A DNA stretch of 64,000 nt from Luteimonas aestuarii. GTDB lineage: Bacteria > Pseudomonadota > Gammaproteobacteria > Xanthomonadales > Xanthomonadaceae. Of this stretch, positions 1 to 8,648 are shown in pieces. A model generated the notes under the pieces. It did no database searches and had not been told where the DNA came from. It saw only the letters and a list, made by a program, of their open reading frames with translations. A program made the translations under genes and the position numbers. The stretch lies in contig NZ_SMTF01000008.1 of assembly GCF_004357985.1 (NCBI RefSeq), forward strand, positions 62,001 to 126,000, read 5' to 3'. Positions within the stretch are counted from its first letter, which is position 1; every line of letters begins with the position of its first letter.

Positions 1-480
1 CACGGCATGGTCGATTTCGACAGCTACCACCGCCGCATCGATGCCATCAATTTCGCGTTGACCCACGATGACGGCATGTCGATCAACTACGACGACGCGG
101 ACCTGATCCTGGTGGCGGTATCGCGCGCCGGCAAGACGCCGACCTGCGTGTACCTCGCGCTCCACCACGGCGTGAGTGCGGCAAACTATCCGTTGACCGA
201 GGAAGACCTCGAGCACGACCGTCTGCCGCCCCGTCTGCGCGCGCACCGCGGCAAGCTGTTCGGACTGACCATCGACCCGGTGCGCTTGCAGCAGATCCGC
301 CAGGAGCGCCGGCCCAACTCAGGCTACGCGAAGCTGGAAACCTGCAAGCGCGAGGTGGCGGCTGCGGAAGCCATGTTCCGCGCCGAGCGCATCCCGGTGC
401 TAAGTACCACGCATACCTCGATCGAGGAAATCGCAAGCAAGGTGATGAGCACCCTGGGCATCCAGCGCGGCATGTTCTGA
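1..480 (+). CDS. ppsR: PEP synthase regulatory protein (kinase/pyrophosphorylase), 3' part
   Basis: C-terminal part of the DUF299/PSRP family, a bifunctional serine/threonine kinase and phosphorylase that switches phosphoenolpyruvate synthase off and on. The frame is already open at base 1, so the N-terminus lies outside the window; the family is normally about 270 residues and roughly 159 are present. The nucleotide-binding segment SRAGKTPT, typical of the family P-loop, is visible, followed by the conserved [19 protein letters not shown] stretch. The gene ends with a TGA at 478-480. The next gene on the same strand begins about 110 bp later. Family assignment is secure. Confidence 0.9.
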   Translation, partial: HGMVDFDSYHRRIDAINFALTHDDGMSINYDDADLILVAVSRAGKTPTCVYLALHHGVSAANYPLTEEDLEHDRLPPRLRAHRGKLFGLTIDPVRLQQIRQERRPNSGYAKLETCKREVAAAEAMFRAERIPVLSTTHTSIEEIASKVMSTLGIQRGMF

Positions 481-588
481 GCCGGCGTACCCGCTGCATG
501 AACGCAGCGTGCAGAACACCCACGTTATGCGCCGGGTGCGCGGTCGTCAATGCTGCCCGCACGCAGCGGCAGCGTGTAGGATCGAGCC

Positions 589-1089
589 ATGCAACCGGTG
601 CTTTCCCGACACGTCCGCATTCCTGGCCTGACCCGCTTCGGTTGGCTGATGGGGCTGTACGCGGAGAACTTCCGGCACATCACGCGCCTGTTCGAACCCG
701 CCGACCTGGCCGCGGGCACGTACGTGTCGCGGATCGGCGACGGGGTCGACGTGCGGCTCGACGTGATCGAACAGCATCCGTACACCACCGAACTGCGGCT
801 GAGCTACGCCATGCTCGATCCGGTGACCGGCGAACCCGATCCCTCCGCGCACCTGCGCCTGTATCGCGACGCCCGCCAGGCGGAAGCCACCCACTGCTAC
901 GTCGGGCGTCGCTGGCAGGATGTCATCGGCATGTACCCGCCGCCCGCGGAAGTGGTGGACCACCGGCTGCGCATGAATACCTTCCTCGGCAAGTGGTTGC
1001 AGTACCTTGCCGAGCGCGGCCACGGCGTGGCCACCCTGCATCCGGCGGCGGGGCAGGACATGCTGCCGGATGCGTTGCTGGAAGACTGA
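589..1089 (+). CDS. DUF1249 family protein
   Basis: 166-residue soluble protein matching the DUF1249 family, common in gammaproteobacteria and of unknown function. The family start (LTRFGWLMGLYAENF) and the central region with RIGDGVDV and the C-terminal NTFLGKWLQYL are present, so the gene looks full length. The ATG at 589 was chosen because it gives the usual family N-terminus; no strong Shine-Dalgarno is visible. It sits downstream of the ppsR gene in the same direction and converges with the methyltransferase gene that ends at 1106. Confidence 0.85.
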   Translation: MQPVLSRHVRIPGLTRFGWLMGLYAENFRHITRLFEPADLAAGTYVSRIGDGVDVRLDVIEQHPYTTELRLSYAMLDPVTGEPDPSAHLRLYRDARQAEATHCYVGRRWQDVIGMYPPPAEVVDHRLRMNTFLGKWLQYLAERGHGVATLHPAAGQDMLPDALLED

Positions 1090-1105
1090 AGACCTGGCGC
1101 GTCGA

Positions 1106-1753
1106 TCAGCGCTCCGGTACCGTCCACAGGTAGATCATGCGGTTGTCGACCTGGCGGGTCTGCTCCGGCTCCCACTCATCGGCCATGTCGAAGGAGTGGC
1201 TGACGATGCGCGTGCCGGGCTTGAGTTCCGCCAGGAGCTTGGGACGCAGCCTCACGTTGAGGCTCTGCAGCAGGTACAGCGTCACCACGCTGGCCTCGCT
1301 GATGTCGGACTGGAACAGATCGGCTTCGTGGAAGGTCACCAGGTCGGTCACGCCCGCGGTCTGGGCGTTCTCGTTGGCCTCGCGGATGCGCACCGGGTCG
1401 ATGTCGATGCCGACGGCGCGGATGCCGTGCTGGCGGGCGGCCGCGATCGGGATGCGACCATCGCCGGAACCCAGGTCATAGAGCACATCGTCGGGGCCAA
1501 CCTGCGCCAACTCCAGCATCGCGGCCACCACGTTGTCCGGCGTGGGCACGTAGATGACGTCGGGCGTGCGTGCACCGAAGGGCGAATCCGACTCCGGATG
1601 GAGGCGATCGGCCACTTCGTCGATCGGCGACACCTCGGTATCGGGCAGGGCGGCCGCGGTGTCGATGGGCGCGGCATCGGCCTGGCGGTCGGCACAGGCG
1701 GCAAGCATCGGCAGGCACAGCAGCAAGCCGGCGAACAGACGGGATGGACTCAT
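1106..1753 (-). CDS. class I SAM-dependent methyltransferase lipoprotein
   Basis: 215-residue protein with a lipoprotein signal peptide (hydrophobic stretch ending in LAAC at about residues 17-20) followed by a Rossmann methyltransferase fold. Motif I is visible as DVLYDLGSGDGRIPIAAA and the acidic post-I strand as GIDIDPVRI. Most such proteins in the databases are annotated as class I methyltransferases exported with a signal peptide; the substrate is unknown. The ATG at 1753 overlaps the stop codon of the upstream permease (ATGA), so the two genes are probably translationally coupled. Confidence 0.85.
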   Translation of the reverse strand: MSPSRLFAGLLLCLPMLAACADRQADAAPIDTAAALPDTEVSPIDEVADRLHPESDSPFGARTPDVIYVPTPDNVVAAMLELAQVGPDDVLYDLGSGDGRIPIAAARQHGIRAVGIDIDPVRIREANENAQTAGVTDLVTFHEADLFQSDISEASVVTLYLLQSLNVRLRPKLLAELKPGTRIVSHSFDMADEWEPEQTRQVDNRMIYLWTVPER

Positions 1754-3114
1754 GGCGTGGGCTCCTTGTGTGGATGGGGTTGCGGGGCAATGAACAGCAG
1801 CAGCACGCCGCCCGCGGCCAACACGCCTACCCCGACCAGCGCACCGATGCCGGTGTAGGCGAGGCTGGAATACAGCAGATAGGCGCACGTGGCGCAGAAC
1901 AGCAGCGGCAGGAAGGGATACAGCGGCACCCGGAAGGGCCGGGGCAGGGCGGGGTCGCGCCGGCGCAGCACGATCAGCGAGGCACCCACCAGCAGGAAGA
2001 ACAGCCAGAACACAGGCGCGGTATATTCCACCGCCATCCGGAAGCCGTCCAGCGCGGAGGCCGCCACCGCGACCAGCAGCAGCGACAGCACGCCCTGGAC
2101 CAGCATGGCGGTGCGCGGCGAGCCATGCGTCTCGTCCCAGCGTCCGATCAGGCCGATGTGCCTGAAATCACGGCCGACGGCATAGACACTTCGTGCGCCG
2201 GTGATCATGGTGGCGTTGGCCGAGGTGAGGGCAGCCACCACCACGATCACACTCATGAGGGCTGCGCCCCGCTCACCGAAGACCGCGCGCATCATGTCGG
2301 CCGCCACCGCGTCCGACGCCGCCATGCCGTCCATGCCCAGCACCCGGAGGTAGGCGAGGTTGGCCAGCACGTACAACGCCGCGATGATGATCAGGCTCAA
2401 GGTGAGGATGCGCGGCATCCAGCGCTTGGCGTCGCGGACTTCCGCGGTCATGTACACGGCCTCGTTCCAGCCGCCGTAGGTCAGTAGCACGAACACCAGC
2501 ACCAGTCCCAGCGCGCCACCCTCGCCAGTGCCCACCGACGCCAGCGGCACCGCATCCGGCGCGAACAGCAGGCCGGCGGCAATCACCAGCCCCAATCCAA
2601 GCAATTCGAGTGCGGTCAGTACGTTCTGGACCGTCGTGCCCTGGCGGATGCCCAGCCAGTTGCAGGCGGTCAGCAACAGCACGGTCAGCGCGGCGTAGAT
2701 GGTCGACGACCACGCGCCAAGGTCGAGGATCTGCTGCATGTAATCGCCCACCACGTAGGCCAGCAACACGATCGAACCGGTCTGGATAACGGTCAGTCGC
2801 GCCCAGGCATACAGGAAGGCAGGGCGGGCGCCGTACGCGCGCCTGAGGTAAGCGTAATCACCGCCGGCCTGCGGGTAGGTCGTGGCGAGTTCGGCGTAAC
2901 AGAGCGCGCCGACGATCGAAAGCGCACCGCCGACCACCCAGGCCAACAGCATGATCACGTCGCTTGCGGCTGCACCGGCCACCAACGAAGGGGTACGGAA
3001 GATACCCGCGCCGATCACGATGCCTATCGTGATCGCAAATGCCTCGCGCGCGCCGAGCGTGGGCTTGGGAAGGGAGGAACGAAGGGGCGGGGGAGTCTTG
3101 GCTATCGAATCCAT
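1750..3114 (-). CDS. APC-family amino acid permease
   Basis: 454-residue inner-membrane transporter of the amino acid/polyamine/organocation superfamily with about 12 hydrophobic segments. The family signature near the N-terminus is visible (ITIGIVIGAGIFRTP, with the unwound TM1 glycines), followed by CYAELATTYPQAGGDYAYLRRAYG in TM2-3. The substrate cannot be told from sequence. The ATG at 3114 gives a normal cytoplasmic leader before TM1. The stop overlaps the start of the downstream methyltransferase lipoprotein by four bases. Confidence 0.9.
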   Translation of the reverse strand: MDSIAKTPPPLRSSLPKPTLGAREAFAITIGIVIGAGIFRTPSLVAGAAASDVIMLLAWVVGGALSIVGALCYAELATTYPQAGGDYAYLRRAYGARPAFLYAWARLTVIQTGSIVLLAYVVGDYMQQILDLGAWSSTIYAALTVLLLTACNWLGIRQGTTVQNVLTALELLGLGLVIAAGLLFAPDAVPLASVGTGEGGALGLVLVFVLLTYGGWNEAVYMTAEVRDAKRWMPRILTLSLIIIAALYVLANLAYLRVLGMDGMAASDAVAADMMRAVFGERGAALMSVIVVVAALTSANATMITGARSVYAVGRDFRHIGLIGRWDETHGSPRTAMLVQGVLSLLLVAVAASALDGFRMAVEYTAPVFWLFFLLVGASLIVLRRRDPALPRPFRVPLYPFLPLLFCATCAYLLYSSLAYTGIGALVGVGVLAAGGVLLLFIAPQPHPHKEPTP

Positions 3115-3267
3115 GCAGGGCACCGCGCGAGGCGCGCGGCGCATCGCATCCGGCCCGATTGGACCAGCCGGTGCATTCGCATTGCGTGAATACGCGTGCC
3201 TGCCGGTTTGCCTTGTCTCGCAGTTGCGACCACGGGCGGCGTGTTCAAGCGCCCAGGGCTGCCTGCT

Positions 3268-3480
3268 TCAACCGCATTTGCCGATCAGGATGTCCTCGCC
3301 GTTGGCCATGCGTACCAGCACGCCGGTCGGCAAGCCCATCGACTCGTGGCAGTCGCGCGCGATATTGGCGGCCCGCTGCATCGCCGTCAGTTTGTCCAGG
3401 TTGCAGACGACGCTGTGCTGGTCGATGCGGACCTGCCATCCGTTGTCGCCCGGTACCACGGTCACCAATGCGCGTTCCAC
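3268..3480 (-). CDS. small DUF2188-like protein
   Basis: 70-residue soluble protein starting at a GTG with a GAGGGG Shine-Dalgarno about 6 nt upstream. The pattern VTVVPGDNGWQVRIDQHSVVC with a following helical segment resembles the short DUF2188-type proteins whose function is unknown. It stands alone between the permease gene and the tRNA pair. The assignment rests on its composition, a sensible ribosome binding site and the plausible fold; family membership is tentative. Confidence 0.6.
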   Translation of the reverse strand: MERALVTVVPGDNGWQVRIDQHSVVCNLDKLTAMQRAANIARDCHESMGLPTGVLVRMANGEDILIGKCG

Positions 3481-3751
3481 GGCTTCCCCTCGCGTGCATG
3501 CCGGCGGACCGCCGGCGACTCGACGTGCTGTGATGCGAGGATGCGGGGTTGCAGTTCCGGAAACAGTCGGTGGATCTGGCGTTGTCGGGTCAGGGAATCC
3601 CTACCCATGCCCGCGCAGGTGCGTGCCAATGCGGCCCGTGACGGGAATCTTCGGTCGGACTGCCGTGCGGAAGCACCAGCGTTTGTCTGCATCCATCGTG
3701 CATCTCCAGCGAGCCCGATGGGGCCCGACTCGAGATGGGGGCTGCAATGCG
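3481..3751. other. intergenic stretch without a recognisable gene
   Basis: Between the small DUF2188-like gene and the terminator of the tRNA unit. Short open frames occur on both strands but none has a credible start, ribosome binding site or recognisable product. Confidence 0.5.
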
Positions 3752-3777
3752 ACAACGCCCGCTTGCGCGGGCGTTGT
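3752..3777 (-). terminator. hairpin terminator after the tRNA pair
   Basis: Perfect 11-bp inverted repeat (ACAACGCCCGC and its complement) with a 4-nt loop, located 10 bp past the 3' end of tRNA-Glu. Reading leftward it is the natural end of the tRNA-Ala/tRNA-Glu transcript. No long U tract follows. Confidence 0.75.
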
Positions 3778-3786
3778 CTGGTGTAG

Positions 3787-3862
3787 TGGCGTCCCCACGG
3801 GGATTCGAACCCCGGTCGCTACCGTGAAAGGGTAATGTCCTAGGCCTCTAGACGATGGGGAC
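3787..3862 (-). tRNA. tRNA-Glu (UUC)
   Basis: 76-nt cloverleaf on the minus strand: acceptor GTCCCC paired with GGGGAC, D-arm, anticodon loop CTTTCAC giving anticodon TTC, T-arm with GGTTCGAATCC, and encoded CCA. It lies directly downstream of tRNA-Ala, so both are probably processed from one transcript. Confidence 0.97.
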
Positions 3863-3909
3863 GCAGTAGAACCTGGTTTTCCGCTTCCGCAGGCCCGTTG
3901 CGGAAACTT

Positions 3910-3985
3910 TGGTGGAGCCAGGCGGGATCGAACCGCCGACCTCCTGCATGCCATGCAGGCGCTCTCCCAGCTGAGCTATGGCCCC
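3910..3985 (-). tRNA. tRNA-Ala (GGC)
   Basis: 76-nt cloverleaf on the minus strand beginning GGGGCCATAGCTCAGC, with anticodon stem CCTGC/GCAGG, loop ATGGCAT giving anticodon GGC, T-loop GGTTCGATCCC and encoded CCA. It precedes tRNA-Glu by 47 bp in the same transcript direction. Confidence 0.97.
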
Positions 3986-4239
3986 ACGTGAACTTGAAGG
4001 CGCGAAAGTTTATCGGCCCGCCCGGCTTCGTGCAAGCATCTTGATGCGGAATCCGCTCGTTGGATTCAGGACGGCGGCACCATGTCCCGGCGGCGGCATT
4101 CCATCGACACGACGCCGGTCCCGGTCGGCGGGTCCTTGATGCACGTCGATGTGCGCATCAAAATCACCGGCGTCGCTGCCCGTTGGACTGGCTCCAGCCC
4201 TGGAGGACAGGTACAAGGCGCATCGCTTCTTCCACGTTG

Positions 4240-4626
4240 GTGCTGCAGTGCCTTTCGGGGATGGCGCAGGCGCAGCAGGTCTACAAATGCGCGGGCAAGG
4301 ACGGCGCGTCGTCTTCGCAGAGCCATCCGTGCGAAGGTTCGGCAAGCAAGACATGGGACGCCAGCGAGCGGTATGTCTGGCCAGCCGACCAGGCTCGCAT
4401 CGACCGGCAACGCAACGGGGACATCATGGCGTGGCAGCAGCGCAGCCGCCGCACGCAACCGCCGATTGATGCTGGCCCCGCAGGTCCCGCCGAGTCCCGG
4501 CAACGCCGAGCGCGTTGCGATGGTGCGCGACGCGAGCGCGATGCGTACTTCGAGCGCCGGGGCCTGCGCCGCACACACGACGAACTGCGGCGTTGGGATG
4601 ACCATGTCCAAGACAGGTGCAAATGA
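4240..4626 (+). CDS. DUF4124-like secreted protein with an uncertain start
   Basis: The frame encodes a likely export signal (LVLQCLSGMAQAQ) followed by QVYKCAGKDG and a conserved cysteine in SHPCEG, the pattern of DUF4124 domains (periplasmic, unknown function), and a C-terminal RRTHDELRRWDDHVQDRCK typical of xanthomonad members. No ATG lies where the signal peptide should begin: a GGAGGACAG ribosome binding site at about 4202 is followed by RRIASS codons without an initiator. The listed start is the in-frame GTG at 4240 (a TTG is at 4237). The start codon may be lost, so this could be a decaying gene. It ends 37 bp before the transposon. Confidence 0.5.
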   Translation: MLQCLSGMAQAQQVYKCAGKDGASSSQSHPCEGSASKTWDASERYVWPADQARIDRQRNGDIMAWQQRSRRTQPPIDAGPAGPAESRQRRARCDGARRERDAYFERRGLRRTHDELRRWDDHVQDRCK

Positions 4627-4657
4627 CGGGAAGGTCGGGCCTGTGCGGGTTTGCATA

Positions 4658-4662
4658 CTGTC
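4658..4662. repeat. transposon target-site duplication, left copy (CTGTC)
   Basis: The five bases immediately outside the left inverted repeat are CTGTC, identical to the five bases outside the right inverted repeat at 21978-21982. Tn3-family transposases make 5-bp duplications, so both ends came from one insertion event. Confidence 0.93.
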
Positions 4663-4701
4663 GGGGTTCAGCCGAGATACGTGTAAAAATGCCCCATAGA
4701 A
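4663..4701 (+). repeat. left terminal inverted repeat (IRL)
   Basis: 39 bp beginning GGGGTTCAGCCGAGATACG at the outer end. It matches the reverse complement of 21939-21977 at 37 of 39 positions. The GGGG outer end is typical of Tn3-family repeats. Confidence 0.95.
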
Positions 4702-4720
4702 TCTATTTTCCCTCGTAGAT

Positions 4721-5761
4721 TCATTTGGTTGCCGGTTTTTTTTGGGTGCCCGATCCGTCAGCGCGATCGGGTCGCAGTTGCGTCATCAACTGCTCCAGCG
4801 TGGTCAAACGCACGCCGGCCCGCAACGCCTCGACCTCTGCCTGTTCGCGACGCTCCCGCTCCTTCGCCAGATCGGCGCGAGCGCTGTCCAGTTCGGCACG
4901 GACAGTCTCCAGTAGTTGGGCGTCCTGCGCCCAGCGCGCCTGCAAGGCCTGGTGCTCAGTCGCCGTAAGCCGCAGCGCATCCAGTTCCTGAAGTTGCGCG
5001 TCTGCGGCTTGCAGCGCTTGCGCCAGGTCACGCTCCAGGCGGGTGTGGCGCTCCAGCCACTGACTGTTATCGCGGTTGAGCTGCAACAGTTCGTGGTTCT
5101 TGACCATCAGCACCTCGTTGGCTTGGCGCAGGGCCACCTGCAGCTCCTGCACCTGGTGCTCGTGGCGGCGCTGCTCCTGCTCGCGCTGCTCTTTCATCGA
5201 GGTCCGGTAATGCTCCAGCGCCTCACGGGCGTGGGCATGCTTCTCTTCCAGCGATTTCGCATGGGCCTCGTGCTCGGCCACACGGGCGATCAGGCCGGCG
5301 ATGCGTTCGCTGAGCTGCGCGACCTCCGTCACCTGTTCGGCCAAGGCCTGCTGGGTAGCGGCGTGCGTTGTCTTTTCCTCGTGCAAGGCGGTTTCAACGC
5401 GCTGGAGCTGGGCGCTCAGCGCTTCCGCTTCCTGCTGGGCACGCTCCAACGACTGGCTACGCTCATGCAGTTGCGCCTCGAAGCGCTGACGAGCCTCGGT
5501 GACGACCGCCTCGGCCTCCTCGTACAGGCGCCCGGAGAGCCGGCCGACCAGATCCTGCAATGCATCGCTGACTGCGACTTTGGCGCCAAGGCCTTGCCCT
5601 TCCTCTTCCTCCAACTCTTTCAGATAGCGGTGGATCGTGGTCTTGGAGCCGGTGTTGCCCAGCGCCACTCGCACGGCGTCCACCGACGGGTGCTTGCCCT
5701 GCGCCCGCAGCGTATCGCGGGCCTTCTGGATGTCGCTCTTGTACAGGCCGCCGCGTGCCAT
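4721..5761 (-). CDS. tnpT: TnpT-like KfrA-type coiled-coil DNA-binding protein
   Basis: 346 residues. The N-terminal ~110 residues match the plasmid KfrA DNA-binding domain (VDAVRVALGNTGSKTTIHRYLKEL, a helix-turn-helix). The rest, about residues 80-330, is an almost unbroken coiled coil rich in Q, E, R and A. In Tn4651-type transposons, TnpT is a coiled-coil DNA-binding protein of about this length that works with the recombinase TnpS to resolve cointegrates at the rst site. It starts next to the left end and reads outward. It is separated from tnpS by the whole metal cargo, unlike the adjacent divergent pair in Tn4651. Role is inferred from context and architecture. Confidence 0.8.
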   Translation of the reverse strand: MARGGLYKSDIQKARDTLRAQGKHPSVDAVRVALGNTGSKTTIHRYLKELEEEEGQGLGAKVAVSDALQDLVGRLSGRLYEEAEAVVTEARQRFEAQLHERSQSLERAQQEAEALSAQLQRVETALHEEKTTHAATQQALAEQVTEVAQLSERIAGLIARVAEHEAHAKSLEEKHAHAREALEHYRTSMKEQREQEQRRHEHQVQELQVALRQANEVLMVKNHELLQLNRDNSQWLERHTRLERDLAQALQAADAQLQELDALRLTATEHQALQARWAQDAQLLETVRAELDSARADLAKERERREQAEVEALRAGVRLTTLEQLMTQLRPDRADGSGTQKKPATK

Positions 5762-6059
5762 CGCGCCCTCCGACTATTTCGTAATGTATTACATACCACG
5801 TAATTACATACTAATCAAAATACGGAACGAGCGGTAATTTGACCGTGCTTTTAAGCGGGATAATAGTGGTTTATCCCGTGTCAGCTGCCTGAGACCTGCA
5901 CCAAGGGGTGTCATTCAGTACGAAACTGGAATGTGCCGCCACGTGCTAGCGCACGGTAAGCGCTGCATTTCCGGTTGTCAGAATCATGGCCGGCAGCGTG
6001 CTGACGAGAAGCAAAAGCGGTCAAGGGCGCGCAGGCTCTCTTCATGAGCCCTGCCGCGT
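5762..6059. other. non-coding region upstream of tnpT, probable rst resolution site
   Basis: About 300 bp with no credible gene, lower in GC than its surroundings. It holds several short inverted repeats (GTAAT and ATTAC arms at about 5780, the palindrome GTAATTAC, and the 8-bp inverted repeat listed separately). In Tn4651-type elements the resolution site rst lies just upstream of tnpT, so this is the best place for it. It also holds the tnpT promoter and the 3' flank of the P-type ATPase gene. Confidence 0.5.
5856..5878. other. candidate recombinase core site (rst)
   Basis: Perfect 8-bp inverted repeat CGGGATAA / TTATCCCG separated by 7 nt (TAGTGGT). This is the geometry of a tyrosine recombinase core site, two binding arms around a short overlap region. 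It lies about 95 bp upstream of tnpT. Identification as the rst core is inferred from position and symmetry only. Confidence 0.45.
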
Positions 6060-8558
6060 CTAGCCAACGTGGCTTCGGTACGCCAACAGACGTAGCGCAT
6101 TGAACACCACGAGCAAGGTGGATCCTTCGTGGATAGCGACTGCTGGTCCGATCCCCAAGCCCAGGATCGTTGCCGGCACGAGGAATGCGACAATGCCCAG
6201 GCTGACGAACACGTTCTGACGGATCACCTTGCGCGTGTGACGGCTCAAGTCCACCGCAAATGGCAGGTGGCGGAGGTCGTCGGCCATCAGCGCGACATCC
6301 GCGGTCTCCAGTGCGACATCCGAACCAGCGGCGCCCATCGCGATGCCGACCGTGGCGCTGGCCATCGCCGGCGCGTCGTTGACGCCGTCACCCACCATCG
6401 CGACCTTGTCCTGCGCGCGCAGCTTGCGTATGGCCTCAACCTTGTCCTCGGGCATCAGGTCGCCCCAGGCTTCATCAAGGCCGACTTCCGAGGCGATCGC
6501 CTCGGCGACCCGTTGGTGGTCGCCGGAGATCATGATCATGCGGGTGATGCCGAGTTCACGCAGTGCCTTCAGCGCTTCAGGCGCACCCGCCCGCGCGGTA
6601 TCGAGCAGGCCGATGGCCCCGAGATCGCGCGACCCCTGCCTGACGACCATCGAGGTGCGCCCTGCAGCGCGAAGTTGTGCGATGGCGGCAGCCGCCGATT
6701 CCCCCAGCGGAGCGACGCCTTCGGTGCCGAACATCTCGGCCTTGCCAATCCACACCGTCTCACTGTCGAAGGTGGCGGTGACGCCCCGTCCGACCAGGTT
6801 TTCGAGGTCGCTGGCAGAGGGGATCTCACGTCCGCCGAGTCGCTCGCGGCCATCCCGGGCGATCGCTGCGGCCAGCGGATGGTCGCTGAGCGATTCGACT
6901 GCGGTTGCAACGGTGAGCAGTTCCTCTTCCGTTACTCCGTCAACGGGGATGACATCGGTGATGCGCGGACGCCCTTCGGTCAGGGTGCCCGTCTTGTCGA
7001 AGGCCATCGCGCTGAGCGAACCGAGTTCTTCCAAAGGCGCGCCGCCCTTGATCAGCACACCACCGCGGGCCGCGCGGGCAATGCCTGACAGCACCGCGCT
7101 GGGCGTCGCAATGGCCAGCGCGCAGGGACTGGCGGCCACCAGCACCGCCATCGCGCGGTAGAAGCTGTCGCGAAAGGGTTCGTCGACGACTACCCACGCG
7201 AACAGCAGCAGGAAGGCCAAGACCAGCACCGCAGGTACGAAGATGCGCTCGAACCGGTCGGTGAAGCGCTGGGTCGGCGACTTACGTGTCTCGGCCTCGC
7301 TGACCATCTGGACCACGCGCGCCAAGGCCGAATCGGTGGACTTGCGCGTGACCTCCACCTCGATGGCGCCGCTGCCGTTGATCGTCCCCGCGAACACCCG
7401 CGAGGCCGCATCCACGCTATCCGGTCGGGTGCGCGCGGTCGCGGGATCATCCACGGGCCGCTTGTCGACCGGGATGCTCTCGCCGGTCACCGGCGCCTGA
7501 TTCACGCTGGAGGTGCCGAGTACGAGAAAGCCGTCGGCGGGCAGGCGTTCGTTCGGCTTGACCAGAGCCACATCGCCAACCAGCAGTTCTTCGACCGCGA
7601 TCTCCTGGATCCGGCCGTCGCGTCGTACGGTCGCGGTGGGCGGGGCGAGTTCGGCCAGGGCCTCGATGGCGCGCTTCGCCCGGCCCATCGCGTAATGCTC
7701 CAGGGCGTGTCCGAGACTGAACAGAAACAACAGCAACGCGCCCTCGGCCCACGAGCCGAGCGCGGCCGCACCTGCCGCCGCCACCAACATCAACGTGTCG
7801 ATCTCGAAACGCTTCAGGCGCAGGTTGTCGAACGCCTCGCGCAGCGTGTAGAAGCCGCCAAAAAAGTACGCCGCGACATAACAGGCCAACGACAGCCAGG
7901 CGGGCGCGCCAGCAACAACCTCGTCCACCAGGAAGCCGGCGAGCAGCAAGGTGCCGCAGGTCAGCGCAAAGATCAGCTCGGTGTTCGGGCCCAGTAGCCC
8001 CCCATGTGCGTGCGCCCCGCCACCCGTGCCGTGGACATGGTCACCGCCCTCGCGGTGCGCGTGGCGCACGTCATCTCCTCCATGTGCAGGTTGATCCTCA
8101 CCCGGGGTCCTGACCGGAACGACCTGCATGCCGGCCAACACCTTCAGGATGCGCGCTTCGGACACCTCTCGGCGGTCGAACTCGACATGGACGATGCCCG
8201 CCGCACTGGCCTCGGCTTCCAGCACACCCTCGAGCGACCTGAGTTGCTCGCCGACGGTGCGCGCACGACGCTGGTGGCCAATGCCCTTCACTTCCCACAG
8301 GGCATGACCGTAGCGTTCGCTGATCGCCGCGCCGGCACGCTCGACCACCTCGCGGATGCGGGCGAGTGGCACGACGTCCGGGTCATGGTGGACGCACAAC
8401 TGCGTCGGCGTGCCGTCCGATCCCGGGCGCAAGTGCACCTGCACAATGCCATCGCGGCTTTCCAAATCGTGGATCAGCCGCCTGACGCAGGCGTCGGACT
8501 CGTCCGGCACCTGCGGTAGCAGGATCTGCAGGTCGATGCGGAGCTTCCCGGTCATCAT
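6060..8558 (-). CDS. P1B-4-type heavy-metal P-type ATPase (CzcP/CoaT-like)
   Basis: 832-residue inner-membrane cation exporter. Visible in order: two atypical N-terminal domains without the CxxC metal site, a His-rich loop (HAHREGGDHVHGTGGGAHAHGG), transmembrane helices, the phosphatase motif TGES, the SPC motif in AASPCALAIATP, the phosphorylated aspartate DKTGTLTEG, the nucleotide-binding HP pair (SDHPLAAA), GDGVNDAPA, and HEGSTLL in the last helices. SPC plus HEGST is the P1B-4 signature (Co/Zn/Cd), unlike the CPC of copper or ZntA-type pumps. The ATG at 8558 is the first of two and follows GGGAG. It is the last gene of the leftward efflux block and should export divalent cations from the cytoplasm. 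Confidence 0.88.
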   Translation of the reverse strand: MMTGKLRIDLQILLPQVPDESDACVRRLIHDLESRDGIVQVHLRPGSDGTPTQLCVHHDPDVVPLARIREVVERAGAAISERYGHALWEVKGIGHQRRARTVGEQLRSLEGVLEAEASAAGIVHVEFDRREVSEARILKVLAGMQVVPVRTPGEDQPAHGGDDVRHAHREGGDHVHGTGGGAHAHGGLLGPNTELIFALTCGTLLLAGFLVDEVVAGAPAWLSLACYVAAYFFGGFYTLREAFDNLRLKRFEIDTLMLVAAAGAAALGSWAEGALLLFLFSLGHALEHYAMGRAKRAIEALAELAPPTATVRRDGRIQEIAVEELLVGDVALVKPNERLPADGFLVLGTSSVNQAPVTGESIPVDKRPVDDPATARTRPDSVDAASRVFAGTINGSGAIEVEVTRKSTDSALARVVQMVSEAETRKSPTQRFTDRFERIFVPAVLVLAFLLLFAWVVVDEPFRDSFYRAMAVLVAASPCALAIATPSAVLSGIARAARGGVLIKGGAPLEELGSLSAMAFDKTGTLTEGRPRITDVIPVDGVTEEELLTVATAVESLSDHPLAAAIARDGRERLGGREIPSASDLENLVGRGVTATFDSETVWIGKAEMFGTEGVAPLGESAAAAIAQLRAAGRTSMVVRQGSRDLGAIGLLDTARAGAPEALKALRELGITRMIMISGDHQRVAEAIASEVGLDEAWGDLMPEDKVEAIRKLRAQDKVAMVGDGVNDAPAMASATVGIAMGAAGSDVALETADVALMADDLRHLPFAVDLSRHTRKVIRQNVFVSLGIVAFLVPATILGLGIGPAVAIHEGSTLLVVFNALRLLAYRSHVG

Positions 8559-8648
8559 CGTTCTCCCTCGATTCCAGGGCTGGTGTCTTGCCTGCGCAAG
8601 CGTTTTGTGCATACACCCGTCGGCAGGCAACGACGGCGCAGCCGAACT

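Noticed and set aside
3787-3985. tRNA genes as attachment site for an integrated island
   Set aside because: No repeat of a tRNA 3' end is found downstream, and the nearby element is a transposon with its own ends.
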